NCBI RefSeq assembly: GCF_000788395.1
Contig: NZ_CP009889.1
Coordinates: forward strand, 496,001 to 560,000
Source of the DNA: Pseudoalteromonas piratica
GTDB lineage: Bacteria; Pseudomonadota; Gammaproteobacteria; Enterobacterales; Alteromonadaceae
Length of the DNA: 64,000 nt
Direction: 5' to 3'
Notes under the pieces: generated by a model
The model's input: the letters and a program-made list of their open reading frames with translations, nothing else
What the model was told of the DNA's origin: nothing
Databases searched by the model: none
Shown: positions 54,730 through 63,737 of the stretch, piece after piece
Layout: each line of letters starts with the position of its first letter
How positions within the stretch are numbered: position 1 is the first letter of the stretch
Made by a program: the position numbers and the translations under genes

Positions 54730-55350
54730 ATGACAGATCGTTCAAACTTATTTACCCCAATTAAAGTACAGCAATTTTCTTTGTTGGTTTATGCCCTGCT
54801 AGCATTGCTGATGATTGCCACTCGTCCATACCATTTCGCCTCTGCGCTTCATCTGCCAAGCGCCAGCACAGCGATTTTCTTTATTTTAGGCTTGCTTGCC
54901 TCTAAACACCGTACATTTGGTGTATTTGTGGTGTTAAGTGTGTCGATAGATTTAACTAGTAGTTACTACCGTGGTGACTTTGGCGATTGCATTACACGCT
55001 CATACCCATTTTTGTTTGTTGGCTATTATGTATTGTGGTGGGCAGGCCATAAGAGTTTGCAGCTAAAACTTGATGAAACAAAACGCGCTGTTGCAACAAA
55101 AAGCGTGGTGACGTTATTTAATTTATGGCTTGCCAGTTCAATTGCATTTTTAACCTCAAACGCCAGTTATTATTGGCTCTCGGGCAAATTTAGCAATATG
55201 TCATTAAGTACTTATGCAGAGCGTGTCGCACAGTATTACGCACCGTATGTGACAAGCCCATTTGGCTATGTGGTCATTGCTTTAGTGCTTTATCTTGCGT
55301 GTTATTACTTAAAGCCGCAAACGAGCATTTTAAAACACCCTATTAAGTAG
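54730..55350 (+). CDS. btuM: BtuM-like cobalamin transporter (solitary membrane protein)
   Basis: The 206-residue protein has about six membrane segments and matches the BtuM/BtuN-type B12 transport proteins: HFASALHLPSASTAIFFILG, then GDCITRSYPFLFVGYYVLWW. Cys87 in that second segment occupies the place of the conserved cysteine of BtuM, which in Thiobacillus denitrificans BtuM binds and decyanates cobalamin. No ECF energising module (BtuE-type ATPase or T component) lies beside it, as in solitary BtuM. It sits 155 bases behind the cobalamin riboswitch, which supports a B12-uptake role. I cannot fully separate BtuM from the related BtuN. Confidence 0.7.
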   Translation: MTDRSNLFTPIKVQQFSLLVYALLALLMIATRPYHFASALHLPSASTAIFFILGLLASKHRTFGVFVVLSVSIDLTSSYYRGDFGDCITRSYPFLFVGYYVLWWAGHKSLQLKLDETKRAVATKSVVTLFNLWLASSIAFLTSNASYYWLSGKFSNMSLSTYAERVAQYYAPYVTSPFGYVVIALVLYLACYYLKPQTSILKHPIK

Positions 55351-55484
55351 GCAACACAACTGATACAACACTAAACACTTCAACTGGCATGCTTTTAGCA
55401 ATTTCAGTCTTATCTTCGCTTTTTGGTATAAAAAAATAAAAAGCGCCTAATAAGAGTGCAACATTGCACTAAAAGGATGCAAAA

Positions 55485-56822
55485 ATGACAGTGTATGAAG
55501 TAAATTTTGATGGGTTGGTTGGCCCAACCCATAACTACAGCGGTTTATCGTTTGGTAACGTCGCATCAAAAAATAACGCAAAGCAAATCGCCAACCCAAA
55601 AAAGGCTGCGTTACAAGGCCTTGAAAAAATGCTGGCGATGACAAAGCTTGGCTTAAAGCAGGGCATTTTACCGCCGCAGGTTCGCCCAGATACTTACACA
55701 CTTAGAAAGTTAGGTTTTTCAGGTAGCGATAAAGACATAATTACAAAAGCAGCCAAACACGCGCCGCAGTTTTTAAAAGCCTGTTATTCGGCATCATCAA
55801 TGTGGTCGGCAAATGCCGCAACGGTATCGAATAGCTTAGATTGTTACGATGGTAAAGTGCACTTTACGCCAGCTAATTTAAGCAATAAGCTGCACCGGGC
55901 TATTGAAGCTGAGCAAACAAGCCGTACCTTTAAGGCCATTTTCAAAAATAACCAGTATTTTACCCATCATGAGCCACTACCACATCATCCATTATTGGGC
56001 GATGAAGGAGCGGCAAATCATACCCGTTTAGCCAATTCTCATAACGAAAAAGGCTTATCGCTCTTTGTTTATGGTGAAGATGCGTTATCAGATATCAAAC
56101 CAAGAATTTACCCGGCCAGACAAACCTTAGCTGCCAGCGAAGCCATAGCTCGCGCACATGGATTAAGCGACGCCGATTGCTTATTTGTTCAGCAAAATCC
56201 TGATGTGATCGACCAAGGGGTATTTCATAATGATGTAATCGCAATTGGTAACGAAAATGTACTGCTTTATCATGAAATGGCATTTTATCAATCCGCACGC
56301 GCGGTTGATGCTATAAACACAAAATACCAAGGTGATAAACCACTGCATTTAATTGAAGTCAGCAGCGATTATGTGAGTGTTGAAGATGCCGTTTCAAGCT
56401 ACATTTTTAACAGTCAGCTAATTACACTACCAAACGGCACTATGGCCATCGTGGCCCCCACTGAATGCCAAAATAACGATAAAGTGGCGACTTATCTTGC
56501 GACCCTTTGCGAGGCGAGTAACCCTATTTCTCAGGTCATTTATTTTGACTTGCAACAAAGCATGAAAAACGGTGGTGGTCCAGCGTGTTTGCGTCTTCGC
56601 GTGCCACTCAATGAGTTGGAATTAAGCGCCGTTGCCCCTGAATGTTTAATGGATGAAGTGAAATACCATACCTTAACAGCCTGGGTTGAAAAGCATTATC
56701 GAGATGCGATTTCAGAAGATGACTTAGCCGACCCAAGCTTACTTGTAGAAAGCCAAACAGCCCTTGATGAATTAAGCCAAATTTTAAAGCTTGGTTCAAT
56801 TTACCCATTTCAAATGGACTGA
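55485..56822 (+). CDS. astB: N-succinylarginine dihydrolase AstB
   Basis: The 445-residue protein is AstB, the second enzyme of the AST pathway: it hydrolyses N2-succinylarginine to N2-succinylornithine, CO2 and ammonia. It is diagnostic from its start (VYEVNFDGLVGPTHNYSGLSFGN) to the catalytic-cysteine region (MKNGGGPACLRLRVPL) and the length of about 445. AAAGGATG precedes the ATG. The rest of the ast operon (astCADE) is not in this window, as in genomes where astB is separate. A strong terminator follows. Confidence 0.95.
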   Translation: MTVYEVNFDGLVGPTHNYSGLSFGNVASKNNAKQIANPKKAALQGLEKMLAMTKLGLKQGILPPQVRPDTYTLRKLGFSGSDKDIITKAAKHAPQFLKACYSASSMWSANAATVSNSLDCYDGKVHFTPANLSNKLHRAIEAEQTSRTFKAIFKNNQYFTHHEPLPHHPLLGDEGAANHTRLANSHNEKGLSLFVYGEDALSDIKPRIYPARQTLAASEAIARAHGLSDADCLFVQQNPDVIDQGVFHNDVIAIGNENVLLYHEMAFYQSARAVDAINTKYQGDKPLHLIEVSSDYVSVEDAVSSYIFNSQLITLPNGTMAIVAPTECQNNDKVATYLATLCEASNPISQVIYFDLQQSMKNGGGPACLRLRVPLNELELSAVAPECLMDEVKYHTLTAWVEKHYRDAISEDDLADPSLLVESQTALDELSQILKLGSIYPFQMD

Positions 56823-56836
56823 ACGTGAGAAGAAAC

Positions 56837-56867
56837 AAAAAGGCGAGGGTGACCTCGCCTTTTTTTT
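56837..56867. terminator. Bidirectional rho-independent terminator
   Basis: The 12-bp stem AAAAAGGCGAGG / CCTCGCCTTTTT with the loop GTGA and a continued T-run lies between converging astB and ppc. Confidence 0.94.
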
Positions 56868-56890
56868 GCACTAAATAGTTGGCATCGACA

Positions 56891-59452
56891 TTACCCGGTA
56901 TTTCGCATACCGGTAGCAATACCTGCCATGGTGACCATTAACACCTGCTCGCTTTCAGGGTGCTCTGGCTTATTGCGTAAGCGTTTTAATGCCTCAATTT
57001 GTAACAAGTGCAGAGGTACTAAATAAGGCTGACGTAATCTAAATGAGCTTAAGTTCCAAGGATCGCTCTCAAGTGTGTGAGCTTGGTTAAGCAAAGTCAG
57101 TACAGCTTGCTCATCTTGTTGTAATTGGCTGCGCAGTTGTTCACCTAAACCTTGTAGTTCAGGTTCAACAAGGGCTGCATCATACAGTGCTGATAATTGT
57201 GGATCGGACTTTAAATACACCATTTCAGTCAATGAAATACGGGCTTTAAAGTACGGCCAGTTTTCCAGCATTTCGTTCATCAGCGCGGCATTTTCTTGAT
57301 AAAACGCTTTAATTGCCTGGCCAAGGCCTAACCAACTTGGTAAGACTAAACGGTTTTGGCTCCACGCAAATATCCATGGAATAGCACGCAGCGATTCAAT
57401 ACCGCCATCTGAGCGGCGCTTGCTTGGGCGTGAGCCAAGTGGCAACGATGACAACTCTTGCTCCGGCGTTGCTTGGCGGAAATAGCGCACAAAATTTGGT
57501 TCTTCGCGAATATACCCGCGGTAAATTTCACAACTAAGTGAGGCCATGTTGTTCATAAGCTCTCGCCATGATGCGGGTGGTACAGGTTGTGGGTGAATTA
57601 AGCTTTCTAGAATCGCACTGGCATACAAGTGCAAACTGCGTACAGCAAGGTTTGGCAAACCAAACTTATAGCGAATAGTTTCACCTTGCTCGGTGACACG
57701 TAAGCCGCCATCAAGTGTGCCTGGTGGTTGCGATGCAATTGCATCGTGCGCAGGGCCGCCCCCACGACCAATGGTACCGCCACGGCCGTGGAACAATTTA
57801 AGCTCAACCTCAAATTGTTTAAATACTTGCACCAGCGCTTCTTGCGCTTGGTATTGCGCCCATGTGGCCGCTAACACGCCCGCATCTTTTGCCGAATCAC
57901 TGTAGCCAATCATCACGTACTGCTGTTTGTTACAGCGCGTTAAATATTGCTTTATGTTTAGCAAGTCGCCCATCACTTTTGGTGCGTTGTTTAAATCATC
58001 CAGTGTTTCAAACAGCGGTGCAATGGGCATATCCCAACTAAACCCAGTGGCTTTCATCAACAGGTTTACCGCCAGTACATCGCTTACTTTACTCGCCATT
58101 GAGATAATATAAATACCCAGCACTTCACGCGGTTGCTTAGCCACCATAGCAAAGGTATCGAGCACTTCTTGGGTATTTTCACTCCAAGTGACACGCGGTA
58201 ATAATGGGCGCGGATTATTTATTTCGCCGAGTAAAAATTCAACACGGCGTGCTTCATCCCAAGTTGCGTAATCGCCTAAATCGAGTGCGCTTACAATCTC
58301 GCCAATGGCTTCATCGTGGCGTTCACTGTGTTGACGAATGTCCAGTTTTACCAGTGAAATACCGAAACATTGCACCTTGCGAATTAAGTCAAGCACTTGT
58401 GAATTAGCAACGCGAGTAAGACCGACTGCTAATAAACTGTTGCGGCATGCTTTTAATGGCGTAAGTAAGTCTTCTGAAGATGAAATGGCACCTTTAGTTT
58501 TGCCATCACGCAACAGAGCGATTGAGTCTTTAAGTTCGCTAATTAACTGTGTGATCACCGCGCGATACGGGCCAATATTATTAATATCCGCTTCAATTAA
58601 ATCATCAGTTGCTTTGTGCATCGATAATTCTAAATAAAGAGATTCAAAGTCAGTTAAGTAGAGCTCTGCGGCAATTAATCGCGCTTGTAAAATAGCTTGT
58701 TTACTGAGCTTGGCGGTAACAAACGGGTTGCCGTCTCGGTCGCCTGCCATCCAGCTGGCCATGGTAATAGGCACAATATCTTCAGCCAGCGACTCGCCAA
58801 TCAGGGTTTGAGAAAGCTCATCTAATTCGCGTACAAATTGCGGTACCGCATGCCATAAACTGTCTGTAATGGCGTGTAAGCCCCAACGTGATTCATCAAG
58901 TGGTGTTGGGCGCTGCTGCCTAATTTCATTGGTATGCCATGCTTGTTCAATGATTTCTTGCACGCGGCCACTAAGCGGTGCTTCCCCTTTACTGAGTTCA
59001 TCAGCCACTTCGTTGTATTTATGAATAAAAGTGCGGCGGTTAACTTCGGTTGGGTGCGCTGTTAGCACCAGTTCGATATGCAGCTTTTTAAGCGCTTGTT
59101 TAAACGCGTTTGCGTCAATACCGGTTAATTTTTCTGAGAGTGAGTCAAGCGGGTGGGGCAAATCAAGCTCTGCTAAGCCTTGCTCACTGGTGGTGTGTTG
59201 TTGCTCTGCCACATTAGCAAGGTTTAAAAACTGGCTAAATGCGCGAGCATGAATTAATAAATCTTGTTCAGTACTATTTGCAAAGATTGTTTGTAGGTCT
59301 TCAACCGCATGGTTTTCACCTGCCACAATGCGCTTACCAAGAAGGCGTACTCCTTCAATTTTATCAACCCAACCATCGCCTTTGTCTTCGGCAATTGTTT
59401 GACCGAGTACTTCACCTAACGCGCGTACATTATTCGATATGGTTTCTAACAT
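56891..59452 (-). CDS. ppc: Phosphoenolpyruvate carboxylase
   Basis: The 853-residue protein is a complete bacterial PEP carboxylase, converting PEP and bicarbonate to oxaloacetate. All hallmark motifs are present: ELVLTAHPTEVNRRT (catalytic His), MIGYSDSAKDAGVLAATWAQ, FHGRGGTIGRGGGPAHDAI and the C-terminal GIATGMRNTG that closes the family. The start at 59452 (MLETISNNVRALGE) follows AGGAAGTT and is chosen over a codon six residues upstream. It diverges from a LysR-family gene, which may control it. Confidence 0.97.
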   Translation of the reverse strand: MLETISNNVRALGEVLGQTIAEDKGDGWVDKIEGVRLLGKRIVAGENHAVEDLQTIFANSTEQDLLIHARAFSQFLNLANVAEQQHTTSEQGLAELDLPHPLDSLSEKLTGIDANAFKQALKKLHIELVLTAHPTEVNRRTFIHKYNEVADELSKGEAPLSGRVQEIIEQAWHTNEIRQQRPTPLDESRWGLHAITDSLWHAVPQFVRELDELSQTLIGESLAEDIVPITMASWMAGDRDGNPFVTAKLSKQAILQARLIAAELYLTDFESLYLELSMHKATDDLIEADINNIGPYRAVITQLISELKDSIALLRDGKTKGAISSSEDLLTPLKACRNSLLAVGLTRVANSQVLDLIRKVQCFGISLVKLDIRQHSERHDEAIGEIVSALDLGDYATWDEARRVEFLLGEINNPRPLLPRVTWSENTQEVLDTFAMVAKQPREVLGIYIISMASKVSDVLAVNLLMKATGFSWDMPIAPLFETLDDLNNAPKVMGDLLNIKQYLTRCNKQQYVMIGYSDSAKDAGVLAATWAQYQAQEALVQVFKQFEVELKLFHGRGGTIGRGGGPAHDAIASQPPGTLDGGLRVTEQGETIRYKFGLPNLAVRSLHLYASAILESLIHPQPVPPASWRELMNNMASLSCEIYRGYIREEPNFVRYFRQATPEQELSSLPLGSRPSKRRSDGGIESLRAIPWIFAWSQNRLVLPSWLGLGQAIKAFYQENAALMNEMLENWPYFKARISLTEMVYLKSDPQLSALYDAALVEPELQGLGEQLRSQLQQDEQAVLTLLNQAHTLESDPWNLSSFRLRQPYLVPLHLLQIEALKRLRNKPEHPESEQVLMVTMAGIATGMRNTG

Positions 59453-59615
59453 AACTTCCTCATTCCCCAATACAAAGCATCACCACCTGCGTTGTTGTTC
59501 TGAGATGCAGGTTGTATTTTATGCATTTATAAGACAAAAATTAGTCTATGCGCGCAATTAAATAAACGCTAATATATATTTGTGTTAAGTTATATAAATA
59601 AAAGTCTATATTGCT

Positions 59616-60551
59616 ATGCGATTACCTACAGTAAGACAGTTGCAGCTCTTAAAAGCGCTTGATCAATACAAAAGTATTTCCTTGGTGGCGCAGCAGTTAC
59701 ATGTATCCCAACCCTCAGTGTCGATTCAGTTAAAGCAATTAAGCGAAACGGTGGATATGCCGGCCTATCACCAGCATGGCAAAACCATTGTGCTTACCGA
59801 TGCAGGAAAAGCCTTGTTAAAGTGCGCCAATGAGGTATTTACCAGTTTTCATAATTTGTCTGTATCGATTGATGAGCTTAAAAGTGTGACATCGGGTTCG
59901 CTTAATTTATGTGTGGTCTCAACTGCTAAGTATTTCTTGCCACTGATTTTAGGGGCGTTTTGTAAAAAACACCCAAAGGTAGATATCAATCTAAAAATTG
60001 GTAACCGTCAGGAAGTAAAAGAGCGTATAGAAGCCAACGAAGATGATTTTTACTTTTTTAGTCAGTGCCCTGAGCGCCCCGAAATAATTAAAACACCGTT
60101 ACTCGATAACGAACTGGTGGTAATCGCACCAGCACGGCACGAATTGCACTTACAGCAAGAAGTTAGCCTAAACCGTCTATCGCATTACCCATTTATAATG
60201 CGTGAAAAAGGCTCGGGTACACGTAATTTGATTGAACAATTTTGCAAAACCCAACAGTTAACCTTGAATGAAAAAATGACCATCGAAAGTAATGAAGCGA
60301 TTAAATATGCGGTTGCATCGGGGTTGGGCTTATCTATTTTAAGCCGTCATGCGCTCGATTATGGTGAAGTACCGGGTTTGGTAAAATTAGACGTAACTGG
60401 TTTTCCTATTCGTAGCACCTGGTTTTTGGCCAAACGCCAAGACAGAAAGCAAAGCTTACTTGCCAGCGCATTTGAAGCTTTTATGAAAGAACAAGGGGTG
60501 GCCATTTTAGAGCGTTCGCAAGTGAGCGCTAAAAGTGCATTATCAAGCTAG
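59616..60551 (+). CDS. LysR-family transcriptional regulator
   Basis: The 311-residue protein has an N-terminal winged HTH (LLKALDQYKSISLVAQQLHVSQPSVSIQLKQL) and a substrate-binding domain (about residues 92-295; LNLCVVSTAKYFLPLILGAFCKKHPKVDINL). Its start RLPTVRQLQLLKAL resembles CbbR-type regulators of CO2 fixation genes, an interesting match beside ppc, but that is inference. It is divergent from ppc; the 163-bp intergenic region has a possible LysR-type site with AGAC-N8-GTCT (59532-59547). No good ribosome site was seen. Confidence 0.85.
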   Translation: MRLPTVRQLQLLKALDQYKSISLVAQQLHVSQPSVSIQLKQLSETVDMPAYHQHGKTIVLTDAGKALLKCANEVFTSFHNLSVSIDELKSVTSGSLNLCVVSTAKYFLPLILGAFCKKHPKVDINLKIGNRQEVKERIEANEDDFYFFSQCPERPEIIKTPLLDNELVVIAPARHELHLQQEVSLNRLSHYPFIMREKGSGTRNLIEQFCKTQQLTLNEKMTIESNEAIKYAVASGLGLSILSRHALDYGEVPGLVKLDVTGFPIRSTWFLAKRQDRKQSLLASAFEAFMKEQGVAILERSQVSAKSALSS

Positions 60552-60623
60552 AGTTTTAGTGGTTTTATCTGCTACTATCCAGCTCAGACTTAAGAATTAG
60601 AAAGAATGGATTTGAGGCAGTAG

Positions 60624-61550
60624 GTGTCTGAATTTGATAAGGAAGACGCTAACCCATTTAATGGGTTAAGCAAAACTCAAAGTAAGCAATTGCATACTTG
60701 GTATTTAAATGAAATAAATAACCAACTAACCACTTTGCTAAAAGGCAGCCAGTCAGGGCAAGTTTTAGAAAAAAAACTCACCCAAGCCCTGACCAAAGCG
60801 GCTTCACCTTTGGTTGCTCATACCAAGGAAAACAGTACCCATAATTTTAACTTTAAGATTAAAAATGGCAGTGTGCTGCAAGAGTTAAAAGACACGCGCG
60901 ATGTATTGCAAAGCGCTCAGCTGCGGATAGCTCAATTGCAAAAACAACAGCTTGAAAAAGGCGAAAATGAACTCGCGTTAGAAGCCGAAGTTAGCCGCTT
61001 AAAGGCTGAAAACCGCAACTATCGTAAACGCTTGAGTGATCTTTTACAAAGCGCTGATAGCAAAGGCGGAACATACCTAAAGGTACATTTTGTTGGCCGT
61101 ATTTTTGTCCATGCGCTGAAGTCGAGTTTTGCAGATTGGCAGCAAACAGATAAAGGTAAGGCGTTCCAAAATAAAGATTTTTACAGCTTATTTCCGCGCG
61201 TATTGTACCGCGGCTTATTAAAAGAATTGGAATTATTAATTGGTCAAAGTGATTACTCTCGGATCAATCAAACACTTTCAAGTTATGTATATCAAACCAA
61301 AGGCGTACCAGTAGAAAACTGGCCTGATGAAGACCCAATTTATAACACGCGACTCATAAACCAAAAGCAACATGAATTATTGTTTACGCTACGCACTCAT
61401 CATGATAAGCGTAAAAACTTTGCTAATTACCTTGAGAAAAAACTCGAAAAAACCGGTTTTACCCCAATGCATGGTAAGTTACTGGTTAATCTAATTCAGC
61501 ATGCTACTGACAAAGACTCTACGTTAAAAGAGAGAACCCTTTCCAAGTAA
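60624..61550 (+). CDS. Coiled-coil protein of unknown function
   Basis: The 308-residue soluble protein has a central coiled coil (about 88-142; QSAQLRIAQLQKQQLEKGENELALEAEVSRL) and a C-terminal helical domain (about 152-300; THHDKRKNFANYLEKKLEKTGF). The start is GTG at 60624, with GAGGCAG upstream; no ATG fits the N terminus. No signal peptide or catalytic motif. I do not recognise the family; the layout suggests a structural or adaptor protein. Confidence 0.65.
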   Translation: MSEFDKEDANPFNGLSKTQSKQLHTWYLNEINNQLTTLLKGSQSGQVLEKKLTQALTKAASPLVAHTKENSTHNFNFKIKNGSVLQELKDTRDVLQSAQLRIAQLQKQQLEKGENELALEAEVSRLKAENRNYRKRLSDLLQSADSKGGTYLKVHFVGRIFVHALKSSFADWQQTDKGKAFQNKDFYSLFPRVLYRGLLKELELLIGQSDYSRINQTLSSYVYQTKGVPVENWPDEDPIYNTRLINQKQHELLFTLRTHHDKRKNFANYLEKKLEKTGFTPMHGKLLVNLIQHATDKDSTLKERTLSK

Positions 61551-61580
61551 AAAAATAACTTATCAAGGCGTTTAGGTAAG

Positions 61581-61609
61581 GACGGTAACTAATATTTTCA
61601 GTTACCGTC
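61581..61609. terminator. Perfect hairpin between converging genes
   Basis: The 10-bp stem GACGGTAACT / AGTTACCGTC with a 9-base loop reaches into the stop codon of the minus-strand membrane protein gene. There is no U-tract, so it may act as a terminator only weakly or protect mRNA ends. Confidence 0.55.
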
Positions 61610-62006
61610 ATGGTGTTGCGGGGGCTTTTAGGTAGTGAGTTATTAAATAGCCCCATGGCAGTACAAGTGGTGTAAGAATTACCCCCATAGCACATGCAAA
61701 AACTAACTCTTGAGCGTATTCATCGAGACCATGATTGAGATACATAGGCAAGGCATACACTAAAAGCCAAAACACTTTCCAAATAAGCTCAAGCAACAGT
61801 ACTGGTAACATTTTAAGTGGGTACTTAATGCCGAGCAGTGAAAGAAGACAAAACCCCATTAAAATGGCATTGATTATGGTGTCTGAATCGGCAAATTGAC
61901 CTGAGCCAGAAACTACATCAGGCAACGTGGTGACGCCTAAGCCAAACGCTATAAATGCATACATAGCCCTTAACAGGTAAATTCTAACAGTGCTGATTTC
62001 ATCCAT
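61608..62006 (-). CDS. Small four-helix membrane protein
   Basis: The 132-residue protein has four hydrophobic segments (about 10-30, 44-60, 67-88 and 100-124), no signal peptide and no cysteine-rich motif. A proline-rich loop (TPLVLPWGYL) lies near the C terminus. The family is not recognised; conserved small proteins like this are often found in marine Gammaproteobacteria without a known role. Confidence 0.65.
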   Translation of the reverse strand: MDEISTVRIYLLRAMYAFIAFGLGVTTLPDVVSGSGQFADSDTIINAILMGFCLLSLLGIKYPLKMLPVLLLELIWKVFWLLVYALPMYLNHGLDEYAQELVFACAMGVILTPLVLPWGYLITHYLKAPATP

Positions 62007-62194
62007 AATTTTAGCTCCCTATTTTTTAACCCAAATTAGGTAAACAAATACCATTATTGCTTTATAAACTAACACTTATCATTATGAGAGTGGCTGTTTT
62101 TTCACCACTTTTATTTGTAACAGAAATTTTGAAGTAGAACCATTACAGTTCTTGTGTAACGAGCAAAACAGATTTTGCAACGCGCTAATTTAAA

Positions 62195-62713
62195 TCAAAG
62201 TGCGACACGGTAAATATTTAAATTTTGTTTTATGCCATTTGCCACCATAAAATTTGGTAAAGAGCCAACCTGATTGGCGCCAGCGCGAAGTGCAACTTTA
62301 ATGCTTGCGTGATTTTGCTCAAGGCACCTAAATTCGATAGTTTTAGCTGATGTATGTGCTAACAGGCTGGGTAGGTAATTTATAATTTGACTAATTACCC
62401 CATTGCCTTTGGCATTATCGCCAAGCCAATAACCTAATTCAGCAACATGCGTTTGTGGGCAAATAGATTTAACGGCAAATACGCCACACATTTCATTATT
62501 GAAGTATATTTTGAACCAGAGAGCTTCATTTAGTCCGCTGTTTACTCGCTCAAAAATATACTGCTCAGCGGAATCAACGCACTGCACATCTTCGACCCAG
62601 TATAAATATTGATTAAGGCGCGCACGATTATGGTTTACTAACGCCAAAATATCAGGTGCATCTGATATTTTTAATGAGCTTAACGAGATGTGGGGTGAAA
62701 CTTTAATTAACAT
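62195..62713 (-). CDS. RimJ/RimL-type GNAT acetyltransferase
   Basis: The 172-residue protein is a GNAT acetyltransferase of the ribosomal-protein or antibiotic type. Features are the start SLSSLKISDAPDILALVNHNRARLNQYLYWVE, HVAELGYWLGDNAKGNGVISQ (acetyl-CoA loop) and RCLEQNHASIKVALRAG. The acceptor substrate is unknown. AAGGTACG precedes the ATG. It lies 30 bases after the neighbouring GNAT gene on the same strand, possibly cotranscribed. Confidence 0.85.
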   Translation of the reverse strand: MLIKVSPHISLSSLKISDAPDILALVNHNRARLNQYLYWVEDVQCVDSAEQYIFERVNSGLNEALWFKIYFNNEMCGVFAVKSICPQTHVAELGYWLGDNAKGNGVISQIINYLPSLLAHTSAKTIEFRCLEQNHASIKVALRAGANQVGSLPNFMVANGIKQNLNIYRVAL

Positions 62714-62743
62714 TTGGCGTACCTTATAAAAAAGTATTTTTGT

Positions 62744-63181
62744 TTATTGCTCAATCACAGCCAGCATGTCTTCACCATCTTCATCCATGCCTATCTCAAT
62801 AAAGCCAAAGCTTGCGTAGAACTCTTTGGCTACAGGGTTGTTTGGGTTGTAACAAATTTCAATTGTTTTAAGGTTTGGCGTTAATTTAATTTCAGCAAGT
62901 GCGAGGTCTAATGCTATGCGCCCAATGCCTTTTTGCTGATGCTTTTGGTCAACCATAAAACGCCATATCGATACTTTTTCTTGATTTTCATACACCCACA
63001 TAAAAAAGCCAACGACTACTTCATTAAGGTAGATAGCCCTAGTTGCATAACCTTCGTTGAACATTGACTCAACCAGTGACCACATATTACATGCAACATA
63101 TTCTTCTTGCTCTTTTGTGACATCGAGCTCACATACGGCTTCATAATTAGATTGCGTGACTGGGTGAAGTGATATTTTCAA
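62744..63181 (-). CDS. GNAT acetyltransferase, diamine/spermidine type
   Basis: The 145-residue protein has the SpeG/BltD-like layout: the start LHPVTQSNYEAVCELDV, then WRFMVDQKHQQKGIGRIALDLAL with the acetyl-CoA loop QQKGIGRIAL and the closing NNPVAKEFYASFGF. The start codon is TTG at 63179-63181, with AGGGAAT just upstream; it gives the N terminus expected of this family. The polyamine substrate is a family inference only. Confidence 0.83.
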   Translation of the reverse strand: MKISLHPVTQSNYEAVCELDVTKEQEEYVACNMWSLVESMFNEGYATRAIYLNEVVVGFFMWVYENQEKVSIWRFMVDQKHQQKGIGRIALDLALAEIKLTPNLKTIEICYNPNNPVAKEFYASFGFIEIGMDEDGEDMLAVIEQ

Positions 63182-63221
63182 TTTAATTCCCTATTGTGAA
63201 TAGCCATGAAATAACAAGGCT

Positions 63222-63737
63222 TTATTTTTGAGCAACATAGATAAGTTTACTGGTATCAAAACCGCGTTCTGCTGCTTGCGTTTCAAACGTATTAATGATC
63301 TCAGGTGACACTGTCGGTGTGCGAGCTAATAACCATAAATAATCATTATTCGGGCCAGAAACAAAAGCATAATTGTAATCATTTTCTTCAAGTTCAAAGA
63401 TTACGTAAGAACCATAAAATGGACCAAAAAAAGAGACTTTTAAATACCCTTCATCGGTACCATTAACAAAATAAGCTTTGCCTTCGGCTTCTTGCCATTG
63501 GTTTGTTTCAAGAGAAAAACCACGGTTAATCACTTTAACACCACCATCTTCTTTCAGTGAGTATTCAGCCGTTACTTGATTGAGCCCACGTTCAAATGAA
63601 TGGTCAAGCCGGGCAATTTCATACCATTTACCAAGGTATTTTTTTAACTCGAAATTAGTAACAGGTTGGACTTGAGTTGGCATACCGAGACAGCCAGTCA
63701 GTACTAATACAATGACGATGAATATAAGCTTTTTCAT
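63222..63737 (-). CDS. Outer-membrane lipocalin (Blc family)
   Basis: The 171-residue lipoprotein has a lipobox (VLTGC, cysteine at residue 16) and a lipocalin domain with all three hallmarks: KKYLGKWYEIARLDHSFERG (the G-x-W motif), the central YLKVSFFGPFYGSYVIFEL and DYNYAFVSGPNNDYLWLLARTP. It should sit in the outer membrane and carry lipids or other hydrophobic ligands during envelope stress, as E. coli Blc does. The start at 63737 follows AGGGAAG. Confidence 0.9.
   Translation of the reverse strand: MKKLIFIVIVLVLTGCLGMPTQVQPVTNFELKKYLGKWYEIARLDHSFERGLNQVTAEYSLKEDGGVKVINRGFSLETNQWQEAEGKAYFVNGTDEGYLKVSFFGPFYGSYVIFELEENDYNYAFVSGPNNDYLWLLARTPTVSPEIINTFETQAAERGFDTSKLIYVAQK

Noticed and set aside
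33..60551. SbtA, Ppc and the LysR regulator as one carbon-fixation cluster
   Set aside because: SbtA and Ppc are 56 kb apart with many unrelated genes between; no RuBisCO or carbonic anhydrase gene was seen.
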